Assembly (NCBI GenBank): GCA_905479835.1
Contig: CAJQNZ010000001.1
Coordinates: 1 to 41,875 of the forward strand
Origin: an uncultured Flavobacteriaceae bacterium
Lineage (GTDB): Bacteria > Bacteroidota > Bacteroidia > Flavobacteriales > Flavobacteriaceae
Reading direction: 5' to 3'
Length of the DNA stretch: 41,875 nt
The position numbers and the translations under genes are program-made. Below the pieces are notes generated by a model. The model made no database searches. It worked only from the letters and a program-made list of their open reading frames with translations, and was not told the DNA's origin. Position 1 is the first letter of the stretch. Each line of letters opens with the position of its first letter. Positions 1-9,410 of this stretch are shown here, piece by piece.

Positions 1-555
1 CCATCAGAATTGGAAACGTTTAATGAAAAAGGAGATTTTATTCTAAAAGTAAAAAAACAAGATACTATTCATGAATACGTTTATGCTGCACATCCATTTA
101 GTGTTGTTGGTTGGGACGGATATAATTTCCCATATAAATTCTCAATTCATGACTTTGAACCAATCACTGGGCGTGTGCATCAGCCGCCTCCAGTACATCA
201 AACTTTTGAAACGAATGCATTTGTAATTTGTTCATTTGTTCCTAGAATGTATGATTATCACCCTCAATCAGTTCCAGCTCCTTATAATCATAGTAATATC
301 GATTCTGACGAAGTTCTATATTATGTAGATGGAGATTTTATGAGTAGAAAAAATGTTGATAAAGGACAGATAACTTTACATCCTGCAGGAATACCTCATG
401 GTCCGCATCCTGGAACAATGGAGAAGAGTATTGGGAAAAAAGAAACGCAAGAATTGGCAGTAATGGTTGACACTTTTAAACCACTTATGGTTACTGAAGA
501 AGCAATTAAAATTGCAGATGATTCATATTATCAATCATGGTTAGATAAAAAATAA
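1..555 (+). CDS. hmgA: homogentisate 1,2-dioxygenase, C-terminal part (5' end outside window)
   Basis: Opens the ring of homogentisate to maleylacetoacetate in tyrosine/phenylalanine breakdown; a cytosolic Fe(II) enzyme. The frame is open from base 1, so only about the last 184 codons are present, roughly half of the usual length. The TTG at 10 is an internal Leu, not a start. Family motifs are clear: GWDGYNFPYKF, DFEPITGRVHQPPPVHQTFET, the His of PYNHSN, the Glu of DSDEVLYYV and the His of PHGPHPG. By comparison with human HGD (His335, Glu341, His371) the last three are the likely iron ligands. hppD starts four bases after the stop, so the two consecutive pathway enzymes are co-transcribed. 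Identification is secure; only the N-terminal half is unseen. Confidence 0.95.
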   Translation, partial: PSELETFNEKGDFILKVKKQDTIHEYVYAAHPFSVVGWDGYNFPYKFSIHDFEPITGRVHQPPPVHQTFETNAFVICSFVPRMYDYHPQSVPAPYNHSNIDSDEVLYYVDGDFMSRKNVDKGQITLHPAGIPHGPHPGTMEKSIGKKETQELAVMVDTFKPLMVTEEAIKIADDSYYQSWLDKK

Positions 556-559
556 TATT

Positions 560-1720
560 ATGGCTGGAATAAAAAATTTAAAGGATTTACAAAATACAGA
601 ATACGGACTTAAAAAGCTATTTGAAGATGCTGAAGATTTCTTACCACTTCTTGGTACAGACTACATTGAATTATATGTAGGAAACGCAAAACAATCTGCA
701 CATTTTTATAAAACTGCATTTGGGTTTCAATCACATGCCTATGCTGGATTAGAAACAGGAATGAAAGACCGAGTTTCGTATGTGTTGAAACAAGATAAAA
801 TTCGTTTGGTATTGACCACTTCTTTGGAAAAAGATGGGATAATAAACGAACATATCAATAAACATGGAGATGGTGTAAAAGTAATGGCTCTTTGGGTAGA
901 AGATGCTACAAAAGCATTTGAAGAAACGACTAAAAGAGGCGCAAAACCTTTTATGAAACCTACAAGAGAAGAAGATGAAAATGGACATGTAATTCGTTCA
1001 GGAATTTATACGTATGGAGAAACGGTTCATATTTTTGTTGAAAGAAAAAACTACAATGGTACTTTTTTACCAGGATATAGAAAATGGGAATCACATTACA
1101 ATCCAGCACCTGTTGGATTGAAGTTTATCGATCATATGGTAGGAAACGTAGGTTGGGGAGAAATGAATACTTGGTGTAAATTTTATGCTGAAGTGATGGG
1201 ATTTGCACAAATAATTTCTTTTACAGATGATGATATTGCTACAGATTATACAGCCTTGATGAGTAAAGTAATGAGCAACGGAAATGGACGAATTAAATTT
1301 CCAATCAATGAACCTGCAGAAGGAAAGAAAAAATCTCAAATTGAAGAATATTTAGACTTTTACAATGGTGCAGGAGTTCAACACATTGCTGTTGCAACCA
1401 ATGATATTGTGGCTACGGTTTCTGCAATGCGAGATCGTGGCGTTGAATTCTTATATGTTCCTGATGAATATTACGATGACCTATTGGATCGTGTAGGTGA
1501 AATTGATGAAGATGTAGAGGTTCTTAAAAAACATGGAGTCTTAATCGATCGTGATGATGAAGGATATTTACTACAACTATTTACCAAGCCAATTGTTGAC
1601 CGACCGACGATGTTCTTTGAAGTTATTCAAAGAAAAGGTGCACAATCATTTGGAGTTGGAAATTTCAAGGCTTTATTCGAAGCAATAGAAAGAGAGCAAT
1701 CTAATAGAGGTACTTTATAA
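560..1720 (+). CDS. hppD: 4-hydroxyphenylpyruvate dioxygenase
   Basis: Converts 4-hydroxyphenylpyruvate to homogentisate, the substrate of the enzyme encoded just upstream. At 386 aa it has the normal length, with two vicinal-oxygen-chelate halves (about residues 30-170 and 185-360). The three expected Fe(II) ligands fit the Pseudomonas enzyme spacing: His192 (FIDHMVGNV), His275 (GVQHIAVAT) and Glu354 (FFEVIQR). The C-terminal signature GVGNFKALFEAIEREQ is also present. ATG at 560 is the only sensible start, four bases after hmgA. The downstream tryptophan dioxygenase begins eight bases after the stop, so this is the middle gene of an operon. Confidence 0.96.
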   Translation: MAGIKNLKDLQNTEYGLKKLFEDAEDFLPLLGTDYIELYVGNAKQSAHFYKTAFGFQSHAYAGLETGMKDRVSYVLKQDKIRLVLTTSLEKDGIINEHINKHGDGVKVMALWVEDATKAFEETTKRGAKPFMKPTREEDENGHVIRSGIYTYGETVHIFVERKNYNGTFLPGYRKWESHYNPAPVGLKFIDHMVGNVGWGEMNTWCKFYAEVMGFAQIISFTDDDIATDYTALMSKVMSNGNGRIKFPINEPAEGKKKSQIEEYLDFYNGAGVQHIAVATNDIVATVSAMRDRGVEFLYVPDEYYDDLLDRVGEIDEDVEVLKKHGVLIDRDDEGYLLQLFTKPIVDRPTMFFEVIQRKGAQSFGVGNFKALFEAIEREQSNRGTL

Positions 1721-1728
1721 TAGTATTT

Positions 1729-2673
1729 ATGGAAAGAGACGAATTACTTCAACAAATAGAAGAAAAGTATAAAAAGTTAGGCGTTCCTCTAGATACAATG
1801 CTAGAAGGTCTCCTCTGGAGCACTCCGATTACATATTGGGATTATATTCAAACTGATGCGCTTTTAGGCTTACAAACTCCGAGAACAACAGAAAAAGATG
1901 AAATGATTTTTATCATGTATCATCAAGTAAATGAATTGTTGTTTAAAATGATTCTGTGGGAAATAGATCAAGTTGCAAAATCAGAAAATATTTCTGCGAA
2001 AGATTTTAGTATGCATTTGGCAAGAATTAGCCGTTATTTTGACATGCTTGCCAATTCGTTTTCAGTGATGCAAGAAGGAATGGAAGTTGAACAATATTTA
2101 AAATTTAGAAATACATTGGCTCCAGCAAGTGGATTTCAAAGTGCACAATATCGAAAAATTGAGTTTGCTTCGACTGAATTAATCAACTTGATAGATGCGC
2201 GTTTTAGAGAAACTATTGATAGAAACACTCCTTTCAAGCATGCATTTGACCACCTATACTGGCAAGCGGCAGGAAAAAATTATGAAACAGGTGAGAAATC
2301 CATTCTTTTAAAATTATTTGAAAAGAAATATATGGGAGATTTTATTGATTTTATGGAAGATTATAATGAAATAAACCTTTCTAAAAAATTTAAAGAACTA
2401 CCCAAAGAAACTCAGCAGAATGTCGACTTAAGAAATGCAATGCGTCATTATGACCATACAGTTAATGTAAAATGGGTAATGGCTCATTACAATGCTGCCA
2501 ATAAATATATTGGAGGAGGAGATATTAAAGCAACTGGAGGAAGTCATTGGCAGAAATATATGCATCCTAAATACCAACGTCGAATTTTCTTTCCAGAGTT
2601 ATGGAGTGATGATGAACTTAAAAACTGGGGAATTGACAATCTTGATGGTTATAAAAAACTTTCAAAAACTTAA
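1729..2673 (+). CDS. kynA: tryptophan 2,3-dioxygenase
   Basis: Haem enzyme that oxidises L-tryptophan to N-formylkynurenine, the first step of the kynurenine route. It is 314 aa. The distal-pocket His65 lies in MYHQVNELLFK. The substrate-loop motif ASGFQSAQYR is present. The likely proximal haem ligand is His253 (VMAHYNAANKYIGG), followed by the conserved ATGGSHW. It closes the operon with hmgA and hppD, joining tyrosine and tryptophan ring cleavage in one transcript. A clear terminator follows at 2695. No kynureninase or formamidase gene is nearby, so the rest of the kynurenine route must be elsewhere. kynA is the usual bacterial symbol; the family assignment is sure. Confidence 0.94.
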   Translation: MERDELLQQIEEKYKKLGVPLDTMLEGLLWSTPITYWDYIQTDALLGLQTPRTTEKDEMIFIMYHQVNELLFKMILWEIDQVAKSENISAKDFSMHLARISRYFDMLANSFSVMQEGMEVEQYLKFRNTLAPASGFQSAQYRKIEFASTELINLIDARFRETIDRNTPFKHAFDHLYWQAAGKNYETGEKSILLKLFEKKYMGDFIDFMEDYNEINLSKKFKELPKETQQNVDLRNAMRHYDHTVNVKWVMAHYNAANKYIGGGDIKATGGSHWQKYMHPKYQRRIFFPELWSDDELKNWGIDNLDGYKKLSKT

Positions 2674-2694
2674 TCAAAACATAATTTTAATAAG

Positions 2695-2725
2695 AGCTTA
2701 ACGTTAAATCGTTAGGCTTTTTTTA
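2695..2725 (+). terminator. rho-independent terminator after the aromatic operon
   Basis: A 9-bp stem (AGCTTAACG with CGTTAGGCT, one G-T wobble) around a 6-nt loop is followed directly by a run of seven T. It lies 22 bases after the tryptophan dioxygenase stop. Confidence 0.8.
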
Positions 2726-2783
2726 TTTTTGGAATAGTAATTGTAATTTCAACATTAAATGAAAGAACAAACAAATCATTATC

Positions 2784-3557
2784 ATGAAAAAATATTTAAT
2801 ATATATATTCTTATTGTTGACTATTAATTCCTTTTCACAGGATAATAAAGAGGTTTTTAAAAATGGAGAATGGCTAAAATATAGAATGCATTATGGCCTT
2901 ATAAATGCAGGATATGCAACAGTTGCAATACAATCTAAAACCTATAATAATCGTGAAGCCTTTCATGTGATAGGAAGAGGGTGGACTACAGGTGTGACAA
3001 AACTATTTTTCAAAGTAAAAGATAATTATCAAACATGGTTCTATAAAGATAATCTCCAACCTTATCGCTTTAGAAGAAGAGTAGATGAAGGAGGACATAT
3101 TATTTCTAGAGATGTGTTTTTTGATCAAAAAAACAAAACGGCACTTATAAAAGATCATAGAAAAAAAACTGAGAAAACAGTTACTATTGATAATGTACAA
3201 GATATGATTTCATCATTTTATCACATTAGAAATCAAGATATAAGTAGTCTGAAAATTTCTGATGAAATAAGACTTAAAATGTTTTTTGACTCAGAGACAT
3301 TTGATTTCAGAATGCGTTTTTTGGGAACTGAAAACATAAGAACAAAATTTGGAAAAGTAAAATGTTATAAATTTAGACCGCTAGTACAATCAGGAAGAGT
3401 CTTTAAAGCAGACGAAAGTTTGACTATTTGGGTCACTGCAGATGATAATAAAATTCCTGTCAGAATTAAAGCAGATTTAGCTGTAGGATCTTTAAAAGCA
3501 GATCTTGACGAATTTAAAGGATTGGCAAATCCTTTTAACATTATTTATGATAATTAA
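2784..3557 (+). CDS. DUF3108 domain-containing exported protein
   Basis: A 257-aa protein with a signal peptide (MKKYLIYIFLLLTINSFSQ, cleavage near residue 19), so probably periplasmic or outer-membrane associated. The rest reads as one DUF3108 domain: an opening GEWLKYRMHYGLINAG, a central DNYQTWF and a closing KIPVRIKADLAVGSLKADL. Function is unknown for the family. It is built from beta strands and common next to M23 peptidases in Flavobacteriia. It starts a three-gene run with the M23 lipoprotein (38-base gap) and pgi. That neighbourhood suggests an envelope role, but this is inference. Confidence 0.8.
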   Translation: MKKYLIYIFLLLTINSFSQDNKEVFKNGEWLKYRMHYGLINAGYATVAIQSKTYNNREAFHVIGRGWTTGVTKLFFKVKDNYQTWFYKDNLQPYRFRRRVDEGGHIISRDVFFDQKNKTALIKDHRKKTEKTVTIDNVQDMISSFYHIRNQDISSLKISDEIRLKMFFDSETFDFRMRFLGTENIRTKFGKVKCYKFRPLVQSGRVFKADESLTIWVTADDNKIPVRIKADLAVGSLKADLDEFKGLANPFNIIYDN

Positions 3558-3595
3558 ATTGTATTTTTGAGGTTTTAATACCAAAATTCTCACCC

Positions 3596-4846
3596 TTGAA
3601 AAAATTTTTTGCACTACTTTTCTTTATATTATTCTTATTTTCTTGTAAAGAAAATTCACAACATATTGAAGGCTTAAATCTTAATACTTCAGAACCAGTA
3701 ATTGAGTTTGGCTATAATCTAGATAAGTATCTTGTAATCTACGATACAGTTAGAAAAGGAGATAGTTTTGGGGAAATTATGGATAAAAATCATGTTGATT
3801 ATCCAATGATTAATAAAATTGCATTAAAAGTTAAGGATACATTTGATGTAAGACGCATAAGAGTTGGAAAACCATATATGATTCTTGCTAAAAAAGATTC
3901 AACAGAACAAGCTCAAGTTTTTATTTACAAGCATAACCATATAGAAAGTACAATCATCGACTTTACAGACTCTATTTATGCTAATGTAAATAGAAAGCCA
4001 ATTAAATATGTTGAAAAAACTGCTTCTGGAATCATAAACTCGAGTCTTTCAGTTGCAATGGACAGCTTAAATTTAAGTCCAAATTTAACTAATAGTGTTG
4101 CAGATGTTTATGCTTGGACTTTGGATTTTTACAAACTTCAAAAAGGAGATAAGTTTAAAATTATTTATGAAGAAAAATTTATAGACGATAGTATATCAGC
4201 AGGAATAAGTCAAGTTAAAGCTGCACATTTTGAACATGGAAACAAGCCCTTTTATGCATTTAAATTTGTTGCAGATTCTATAAAACAAATCGAGGATTAC
4301 TATGATGAAGAAGGAAATGTATTGAGACGTCAATTTTTAAAAGCTCCTATAAAATTTCAATATAGAATTTCTTCAAGATACAATCTCAGAAGAAGAATCG
4401 CATATTATGGAAACAGAGTAAGACCACATAGAGGAACAGATTTTGCAGCTCCTAAATACACTCCTATTATTGCTACTGCTCATGGAACAGTTACTGAATC
4501 TCGCAGAAAAGGAGGAAATGGAAAATATGTGAAAATAAGACATAATGGAACCTATAGCACTCAATATTTACACATGAGTAAACAGGCTGTAAAAAAAGGT
4601 CAAGTGGTAAAACAAGGAGATGTAATAGGATTTGTAGGAATGACTGGAAATACTGGAGGTCCACATGTGTGTTATCGTTTCTGGAAGAATGGAAAAGAAG
4701 TAGATCCATTCAAGCAAAAATTACCAGCGGCAGAACCTATGAAAAAAGAAATAAAACCAATTTATCTAAACTCTATTGTTGATTTAAAATCAAAACTGGA
4801 TATTATTGGATTTACAGAATATTCTTCGGAAATTGCAGCAAATTAA
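3596..4846 (+). CDS. M23 family zinc metallopeptidase, lipoprotein
   Basis: Predicted peptidoglycan endopeptidase anchored by lipid at Cys17 (signal FLFSC). The start is TTG at 3596: it gives a perfect lipoprotein signal and there is no upstream in-frame ATG. An N-terminal region (about 45-250) starts with a LysM-like stretch (VRKGDSFGEIMDK). The M23 domain covers about 270-375, with zinc ligands His278 and Asp282 (PHRGTD), then YLHM (His326). The usual terminal HxH reads His357-Val-Cys359 (GPHVCYRFW), so Cys replaces the third His ligand. Cys can bind zinc, and the rest of the fold is intact, so activity is plausible but not certain. It is 416 aa and probably co-transcribed with pgi, 19 bases downstream. 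Confidence 0.87.
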   Translation: MKKFFALLFFILFLFSCKENSQHIEGLNLNTSEPVIEFGYNLDKYLVIYDTVRKGDSFGEIMDKNHVDYPMINKIALKVKDTFDVRRIRVGKPYMILAKKDSTEQAQVFIYKHNHIESTIIDFTDSIYANVNRKPIKYVEKTASGIINSSLSVAMDSLNLSPNLTNSVADVYAWTLDFYKLQKGDKFKIIYEEKFIDDSISAGISQVKAAHFEHGNKPFYAFKFVADSIKQIEDYYDEEGNVLRRQFLKAPIKFQYRISSRYNLRRRIAYYGNRVRPHRGTDFAAPKYTPIIATAHGTVTESRRKGGNGKYVKIRHNGTYSTQYLHMSKQAVKKGQVVKQGDVIGFVGMTGNTGGPHVCYRFWKNGKEVDPFKQKLPAAEPMKKEIKPIYLNSIVDLKSKLDIIGFTEYSSEIAAN

Positions 4847-4865
4847 TCTGCTAATCATCCATTAA

Positions 4866-6443
4866 ATGATACTTAAAAATATAAATCCAACAACTACCAA
4901 TGCTTGGAAAGAATTATCAATTCATTTTGAAGAAATAAAGGAAATTCATTTAAGAGATTTATTAAATGAAAACCCAAACAGAAAAGAAGATTTTTCAATT
5001 GAATTTAAAGACTTTCATATTGATTATTCTAAAAATAGAATCACAAAAAAAACAATTGATTTATTAGTTTCATTGGCTGATCAGACTGAATTGAAAAACG
5101 CTATTTCTCAACAGTTCTCAGGAGAAATAATTAATGAAACTGAAAACAGAGCAGTACTTCATACAGCGTTAAGAAATATAAATCCACAACCTATTTATAT
5201 TGATGGAAAAGATATAACTGAAGTCATTCAAAACTCTCAGAATAAAATGGAGAAATTCTGTGAAGAAGTTATTTCTGGCCAAAGAAAAGGCTATACAGGA
5301 AAACCATTTACAGATATTGTCAACATAGGAATAGGTGGTTCAGATTTAGGACCAAATATGGTTGTAGATGCTCTTAAATTTTATAAAAATCATCTGAATT
5401 TACATTTTGTTTCCAATGTTGATGGAGATCATGTGCAAGAAACCATAAAGAATCTAAATCCTGAAACAACACTTTTTGTGATTGTTTCTAAAACATTCAC
5501 AACTCAAGAAACACTTACAAATGCAAATACGATACGCGAGTGGTTTTTAAATTCAGCATATAAAGAAGCAATTCCTAAACATTTTGTTGCTGTTTCTACT
5601 AATCTTAAATCCGTTCAGGAATTTGGGATTGAAAAAGAAAATATCTTTCCAATGTGGAATTGGGTCGGTGGCCGTTTTTCATTGTGGAGCTCAGTAGGTC
5701 TTTCTATAAGTCTAGCCATTGGTTTTAAGAATTTCAAAGAATTATTAAACGGAGCTTCTGAAATGGATGAGCATTTTAAAACGACTCCATTTGAAAAAAA
5801 CATACCTGTACTATTATCCCTTATAAGTATATGGCATAACAATTTTTTTAATTGTGAAACCGAAGTAATATTACCATATTCTCAATATTTAAATCTATTT
5901 CCTACTTACTTGCAACAAGCAATTATGGAAAGTAACGGAAAATCAGTAGATAGAAATGGCGATAAAATTAAATATCAAACTGGCGGCGTTATATGGGGAA
6001 GTGCTGGTACCAATTCTCAACATGCTTATATGCAACTGGTTCATCAAGGAACTAAATTAATTCCTGCAGATTTTATTGGGTTTAAAGAATCTCTTTACGG
6101 AAACAATGAGCATCATGAAAAATTAATGGCCAATTTTTATGCGCAATCTGAAGCACTTGCATTTGGAAAATCGAAAGAAGAAGTGCACTTAGATTTAAAG
6201 TTTAATGGAGCATTAAAAACTATTGAAAGACTACTGCCTTTTAAAGTTTTTGAAGGAAATAAACCTTCTAATACCATTTTGATTAATGCGCTAACTCCAA
6301 GAAATTTAGGAAGTCTAATTGCTCTGTATGAACATAAAATTTTTGTTCAAGGAATTATTTGGAATATCTTCAGTTATGATCAATTTGGAGTAGAACTTGG
6401 TAAGGAACTTGCACATAAAATCTTTTTAAAAGGTAAAAAATAA
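4866..6443 (+). CDS. pgi: glucose-6-phosphate isomerase
   Basis: Cytosolic interconversion of glucose-6-phosphate and fructose-6-phosphate. It is 525 aa, close to the usual length of the bacterial enzyme. Sugar-phosphate loops NIGIGGSDLGPNM and SKTFTTQETL are present. The catalytic Glu355 (MESNGK) and His386 (NSQHAY) have the same 31-residue spacing as human Glu358/His389, and Lys513 lies in ELGKELA. The GEPGTN of many homologues reads GSAGTN here, just before the catalytic His, which is tolerated in this branch. It is last in the run that starts at 2784; no terminator is visible after it. Confidence 0.96.
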   Translation: MILKNINPTTTNAWKELSIHFEEIKEIHLRDLLNENPNRKEDFSIEFKDFHIDYSKNRITKKTIDLLVSLADQTELKNAISQQFSGEIINETENRAVLHTALRNINPQPIYIDGKDITEVIQNSQNKMEKFCEEVISGQRKGYTGKPFTDIVNIGIGGSDLGPNMVVDALKFYKNHLNLHFVSNVDGDHVQETIKNLNPETTLFVIVSKTFTTQETLTNANTIREWFLNSAYKEAIPKHFVAVSTNLKSVQEFGIEKENIFPMWNWVGGRFSLWSSVGLSISLAIGFKNFKELLNGASEMDEHFKTTPFEKNIPVLLSLISIWHNNFFNCETEVILPYSQYLNLFPTYLQQAIMESNGKSVDRNGDKIKYQTGGVIWGSAGTNSQHAYMQLVHQGTKLIPADFIGFKESLYGNNEHHEKLMANFYAQSEALAFGKSKEEVHLDLKFNGALKTIERLLPFKVFEGNKPSNTILINALTPRNLGSLIALYEHKIFVQGIIWNIFSYDQFGVELGKELAHKIFLKGKK

Positions 6444-6583
6444 AAAACATAGCTTTCATTTAACATTGACACATTCTTTGTTTACAACTTGTTAATATCT
6501 AATTTACTGTATTTCAACTGGTAAACTTTATATTATTAATTTTACTGTAATCATAATAATTTGTTAAATTTTAACTAAAGTTT

Positions 6584-6604
6584 TGTGAAAATTTCACATC
6601 TTTG
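6584..6604 (+). promoter_or_regulatory. candidate operator and -7 box of the TonB receptor gene
   Basis: A perfect inverted repeat TGTGAAA-A-TTTCACA (6584-6598) overlaps CAtcTTTG (6597-6604), one base off the Bacteroidota -7 consensus TAnnTTTG. It sits 28 bases before the ATG at 6632. No well-spaced -33 TTG is visible. The half-site TGTGA resembles CRP/FNR-type sites, but with a 5-base centre. The 188-base spacer also holds two copies of TTTACTGTA (6503 and 6541). Confidence 0.4.
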
Positions 6605-6631
6605 CCGAACTATTAAAAACACTAATTCAAA

Positions 6632-9382
6632 ATGAAAAAAATTACTAAATTTTTATTAGGAGTGTTGTTTATCGCAACAACTTCTATGTATGGACAAACA
6701 CTTACTGGTACAGTTGTAGATGGTTCAAACCAACCATTACCTGGAGCAGATGTTGTTTTATCAGGTACCTCAATTGGTGCTTCAACTGATTTTAACGGAA
6801 ATTTTTCGTTGGATGTTAACAGAGCAACAGGTACTCTAAAAGTATCTTTTATTGGGTTTACAACTAAAACAGTAAAATTTACCTCTGCTACTACAAATCT
6901 TGGAACAATTCAACTAGAAGATTCTGCGGAATCTCTTGAAGAAGTTGTCATTTCTGGTAATATTGATATTGCTAAAGATAGACAAACTCCTGTTGCTGTT
7001 TCAACAATTAAATCTGCAGAAATTATTGAAAGATTAGGTTCTCAAGAATTTCCTGAATTATTAAATAATACTCCTTCTGTATATGCTACTAAATCAGGTG
7101 GTGGATTCGGAGATGCACGTATAAATATTCGTGGATTCAGTCAAGAAAACATTGCTGTATTAATAAATGGTGTTCCAGTAAATGATATGGAAAATGGTGC
7201 TGTTTATTGGTCAAATTGGGCTGGTTTATCTGATGTAACAACTGCTATGCAAGTACAGAGAGGATTGGGTTCTTCTAAAATAGCAATTTCATCTGTAGGT
7301 GGTACTATTAATATTGTATCTAAAACTACTGATAAACAAGAAGGCGGAGTCGTTTCAACAAGTTATGGAAATGACAATTACCTTAAAACATTGGCAAGCT
7401 ATTCAACAGGATTAATGGATAATGGATTTGCTGCTTCTGCATTAATAAGCAGAACTGCTGGAGATGGATATGTAAGAGGAACTGAATTCGAAGGATATAA
7501 CTACTTTTTGAGTCTTGGATGGGATAAAGGCGGTGATCATAATTTACAATTTACATTTACAGGTGCTCCTCAGACGCATAACCAAAGAACTACAAGTTTC
7601 TTTAACATGGCTACTCTTGGGGATTATTTACAGTATGGTAAAAAGTACAATTACAATCATGGTTATCTTAATGGTGAAGAATTTAACTGGAGAAAAAACT
7701 TTTATCATAAGCCTATTGCTTTCTTAAACTGGGAATGGAAAGTAAATGAAAAATCTACTTTATCTACTTCTGCTTATGCTTCTTTCGGTAGAGGTGGTGG
7801 AACTGGAGACATAGGACGTCTTGGAGGGAACTTTGCAAGTTCAAGTAGATTTAGAAACCCTCAAACTGGTGAAGTGATGTGGGATCAAATCGTAGCCTCA
7901 AATTCTGGTCAAGGAGGAACTTTTTCTAATGGATTCACCTATAATAATGTATTAGATCCTTCAACTGGAGCATATATTGTTAATGATGATGGACTAAGAT
8001 CTTCTGATAATCCAAACGGACTTGAAAGAAGAAATGGGGTAATCCGTAGAGCTTCTGTGAATTCTCATAACTGGTTTGGTGTATTAGCTAATATGAATAC
8101 TGAAATAAATGAAAATTTAACTTTAGATTATGGAGTTGATTTAAGATCTTATAAAGGAATTCACTACAGAAGAGTAGATAATTTATTGGGTGCAGCTGGT
8201 TATAGAGATAATGATGATGTTAATAATCCTCAGAATATAATTAGAAGTTCGAATAGTTCTGATTTAAGTTCTTTATGGAACGCTATTAGAGGAACTGACA
8301 AAGAACAAAAAATAAATTATTACAATGATGGTCTAGTAAAATGGGCAGGTGTATTTGGACAGTTAGAATATACTAAAGATAAAGTTTCTGCTTTCGTACA
8401 AGCTTCTGCATCCAATCAAGGGTTCAAAAGAATTGATTATTTTAACTACTTAGACTCTGATCCAGCACAAGAAACAGACTGGGAAAATATTATTGGTGGA
8501 AACTTAAAAGGGGGACTTAACTATAATATAAATGACAATCATAATGTTTTTGCTAATGCTGGATTCTATTCAAAACAACCAAATTTTGATGCAGTGTATT
8601 TAAATTTTGAAAATGATTTAAACCCTGATTTAAGAAATGAAAAAATATTTGGTGCAGAAATAGGATACGGTTTACGTACTAATAAAGTAAGAGCTAATTT
8701 AAATCTATATAGAACTTCTTGGAAAGATAGATTTATTACTGTTTCAAAAAGATTTAATGGAGATCAAGCAACTGCAAATGTTACAGGTGTAGAACAAATT
8801 CATATGGGTGCAGAATTTGATGTGGACTATAAAATGACTGATAACTTCAAACTTTTAGGAATGGTTTCTGTTGGTAATTGGGAATATGGTGGGAATGTTA
8901 CCGCAACATACCTTGGTGATGATAGAAATCCTGTTGTTATAGATGGAGTTGAACAATCTGAAACTTTATATCTTGATGGTGTAAAAGTAGGTGATGCAGC
9001 TCAGTTTACTGCTCGTTTAGGATATGAGTGGGAAATTTTTGAAAATTTCAGACTTGATTATAGTCAACGTTTTGTAGATAATTTATATGCAAGAGTTAAT
9101 GCTGATGACTTTGACAATGAAGATAATGAAGGTTCTTTACAATTACCTAGTTATTCATTAGCAGATTTAGGGCTTTCTTATAGATTTATGCTAAAAGATA
9201 ACTCTAAAATAAATCTAAGATTGAATGTAAATAACTTATTCAATCAAGAGTACATTGCAGAATCTGCAACGAATACTTTTGCAGATAGTGATGATGAAAC
9301 CTACTTAGGAATTAACACTAGAAATAAAGTATTCTTTGGTTTTGGAACTACTTGGAATATTTCAGCTAGATATCAATTCTAA
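6632..9382 (+). CDS. TonB-dependent outer-membrane receptor with CarboxypepD_reg N-terminus
   Basis: An outer-membrane beta-barrel importer driven by TonB. It is 916 aa. The signal peptide ends near residue 21 (TSMYGQ). A carboxypeptidase-regulatory-like domain (about 22-105, LTGTVVDGSNQPLPGA) is typical of Bacteroidota receptors. The plug domain covers about 115-235 (INIRGFSQENIAVLINGVP, ISSVGGTINIVSK), and the barrel runs to a C-terminal aromatic strand ending in RYQF. No SusD partner, sensor or anti-sigma gene lies next to it, so this is not a standard SusCD glycan pair. The substrate cannot be told from sequence; iron chelates, vitamins or peptides are all possible. It has its own spacer with a candidate operator and its own terminator. 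Confidence 0.92.
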   Translation: MKKITKFLLGVLFIATTSMYGQTLTGTVVDGSNQPLPGADVVLSGTSIGASTDFNGNFSLDVNRATGTLKVSFIGFTTKTVKFTSATTNLGTIQLEDSAESLEEVVISGNIDIAKDRQTPVAVSTIKSAEIIERLGSQEFPELLNNTPSVYATKSGGGFGDARINIRGFSQENIAVLINGVPVNDMENGAVYWSNWAGLSDVTTAMQVQRGLGSSKIAISSVGGTINIVSKTTDKQEGGVVSTSYGNDNYLKTLASYSTGLMDNGFAASALISRTAGDGYVRGTEFEGYNYFLSLGWDKGGDHNLQFTFTGAPQTHNQRTTSFFNMATLGDYLQYGKKYNYNHGYLNGEEFNWRKNFYHKPIAFLNWEWKVNEKSTLSTSAYASFGRGGGTGDIGRLGGNFASSSRFRNPQTGEVMWDQIVASNSGQGGTFSNGFTYNNVLDPSTGAYIVNDDGLRSSDNPNGLERRNGVIRRASVNSHNWFGVLANMNTEINENLTLDYGVDLRSYKGIHYRRVDNLLGAAGYRDNDDVNNPQNIIRSSNSSDLSSLWNAIRGTDKEQKINYYNDGLVKWAGVFGQLEYTKDKVSAFVQASASNQGFKRIDYFNYLDSDPAQETDWENIIGGNLKGGLNYNINDNHNVFANAGFYSKQPNFDAVYLNFENDLNPDLRNEKIFGAEIGYGLRTNKVRANLNLYRTSWKDRFITVSKRFNGDQATANVTGVEQIHMGAEFDVDYKMTDNFKLLGMVSVGNWEYGGNVTATYLGDDRNPVVIDGVEQSETLYLDGVKVGDAAQFTARLGYEWEIFENFRLDYSQRFVDNLYARVNADDFDNEDNEGSLQLPSYSLADLGLSYRFMLKDNSKINLRLNVNNLFNQEYIAESATNTFADSDDETYLGINTRNKVFFGFGTTWNISARYQF

Positions 9383-9410
9383 TAATTAAAGAAACTCAAG
9401 CTATTATAAA

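Noticed and set aside
2724-2731. TAttTTTG match before the DUF3108 gene
   Set aside because: It is formed by the T-run of the preceding terminator and has no -33 element, so it cannot be told from chance.
6632-9382. SusC of a SusCD polysaccharide-utilisation locus
   Set aside because: No SusD-like lipoprotein or glycoside hydrolase lies next to it; the downstream gene is a small membrane protein behind a terminator.
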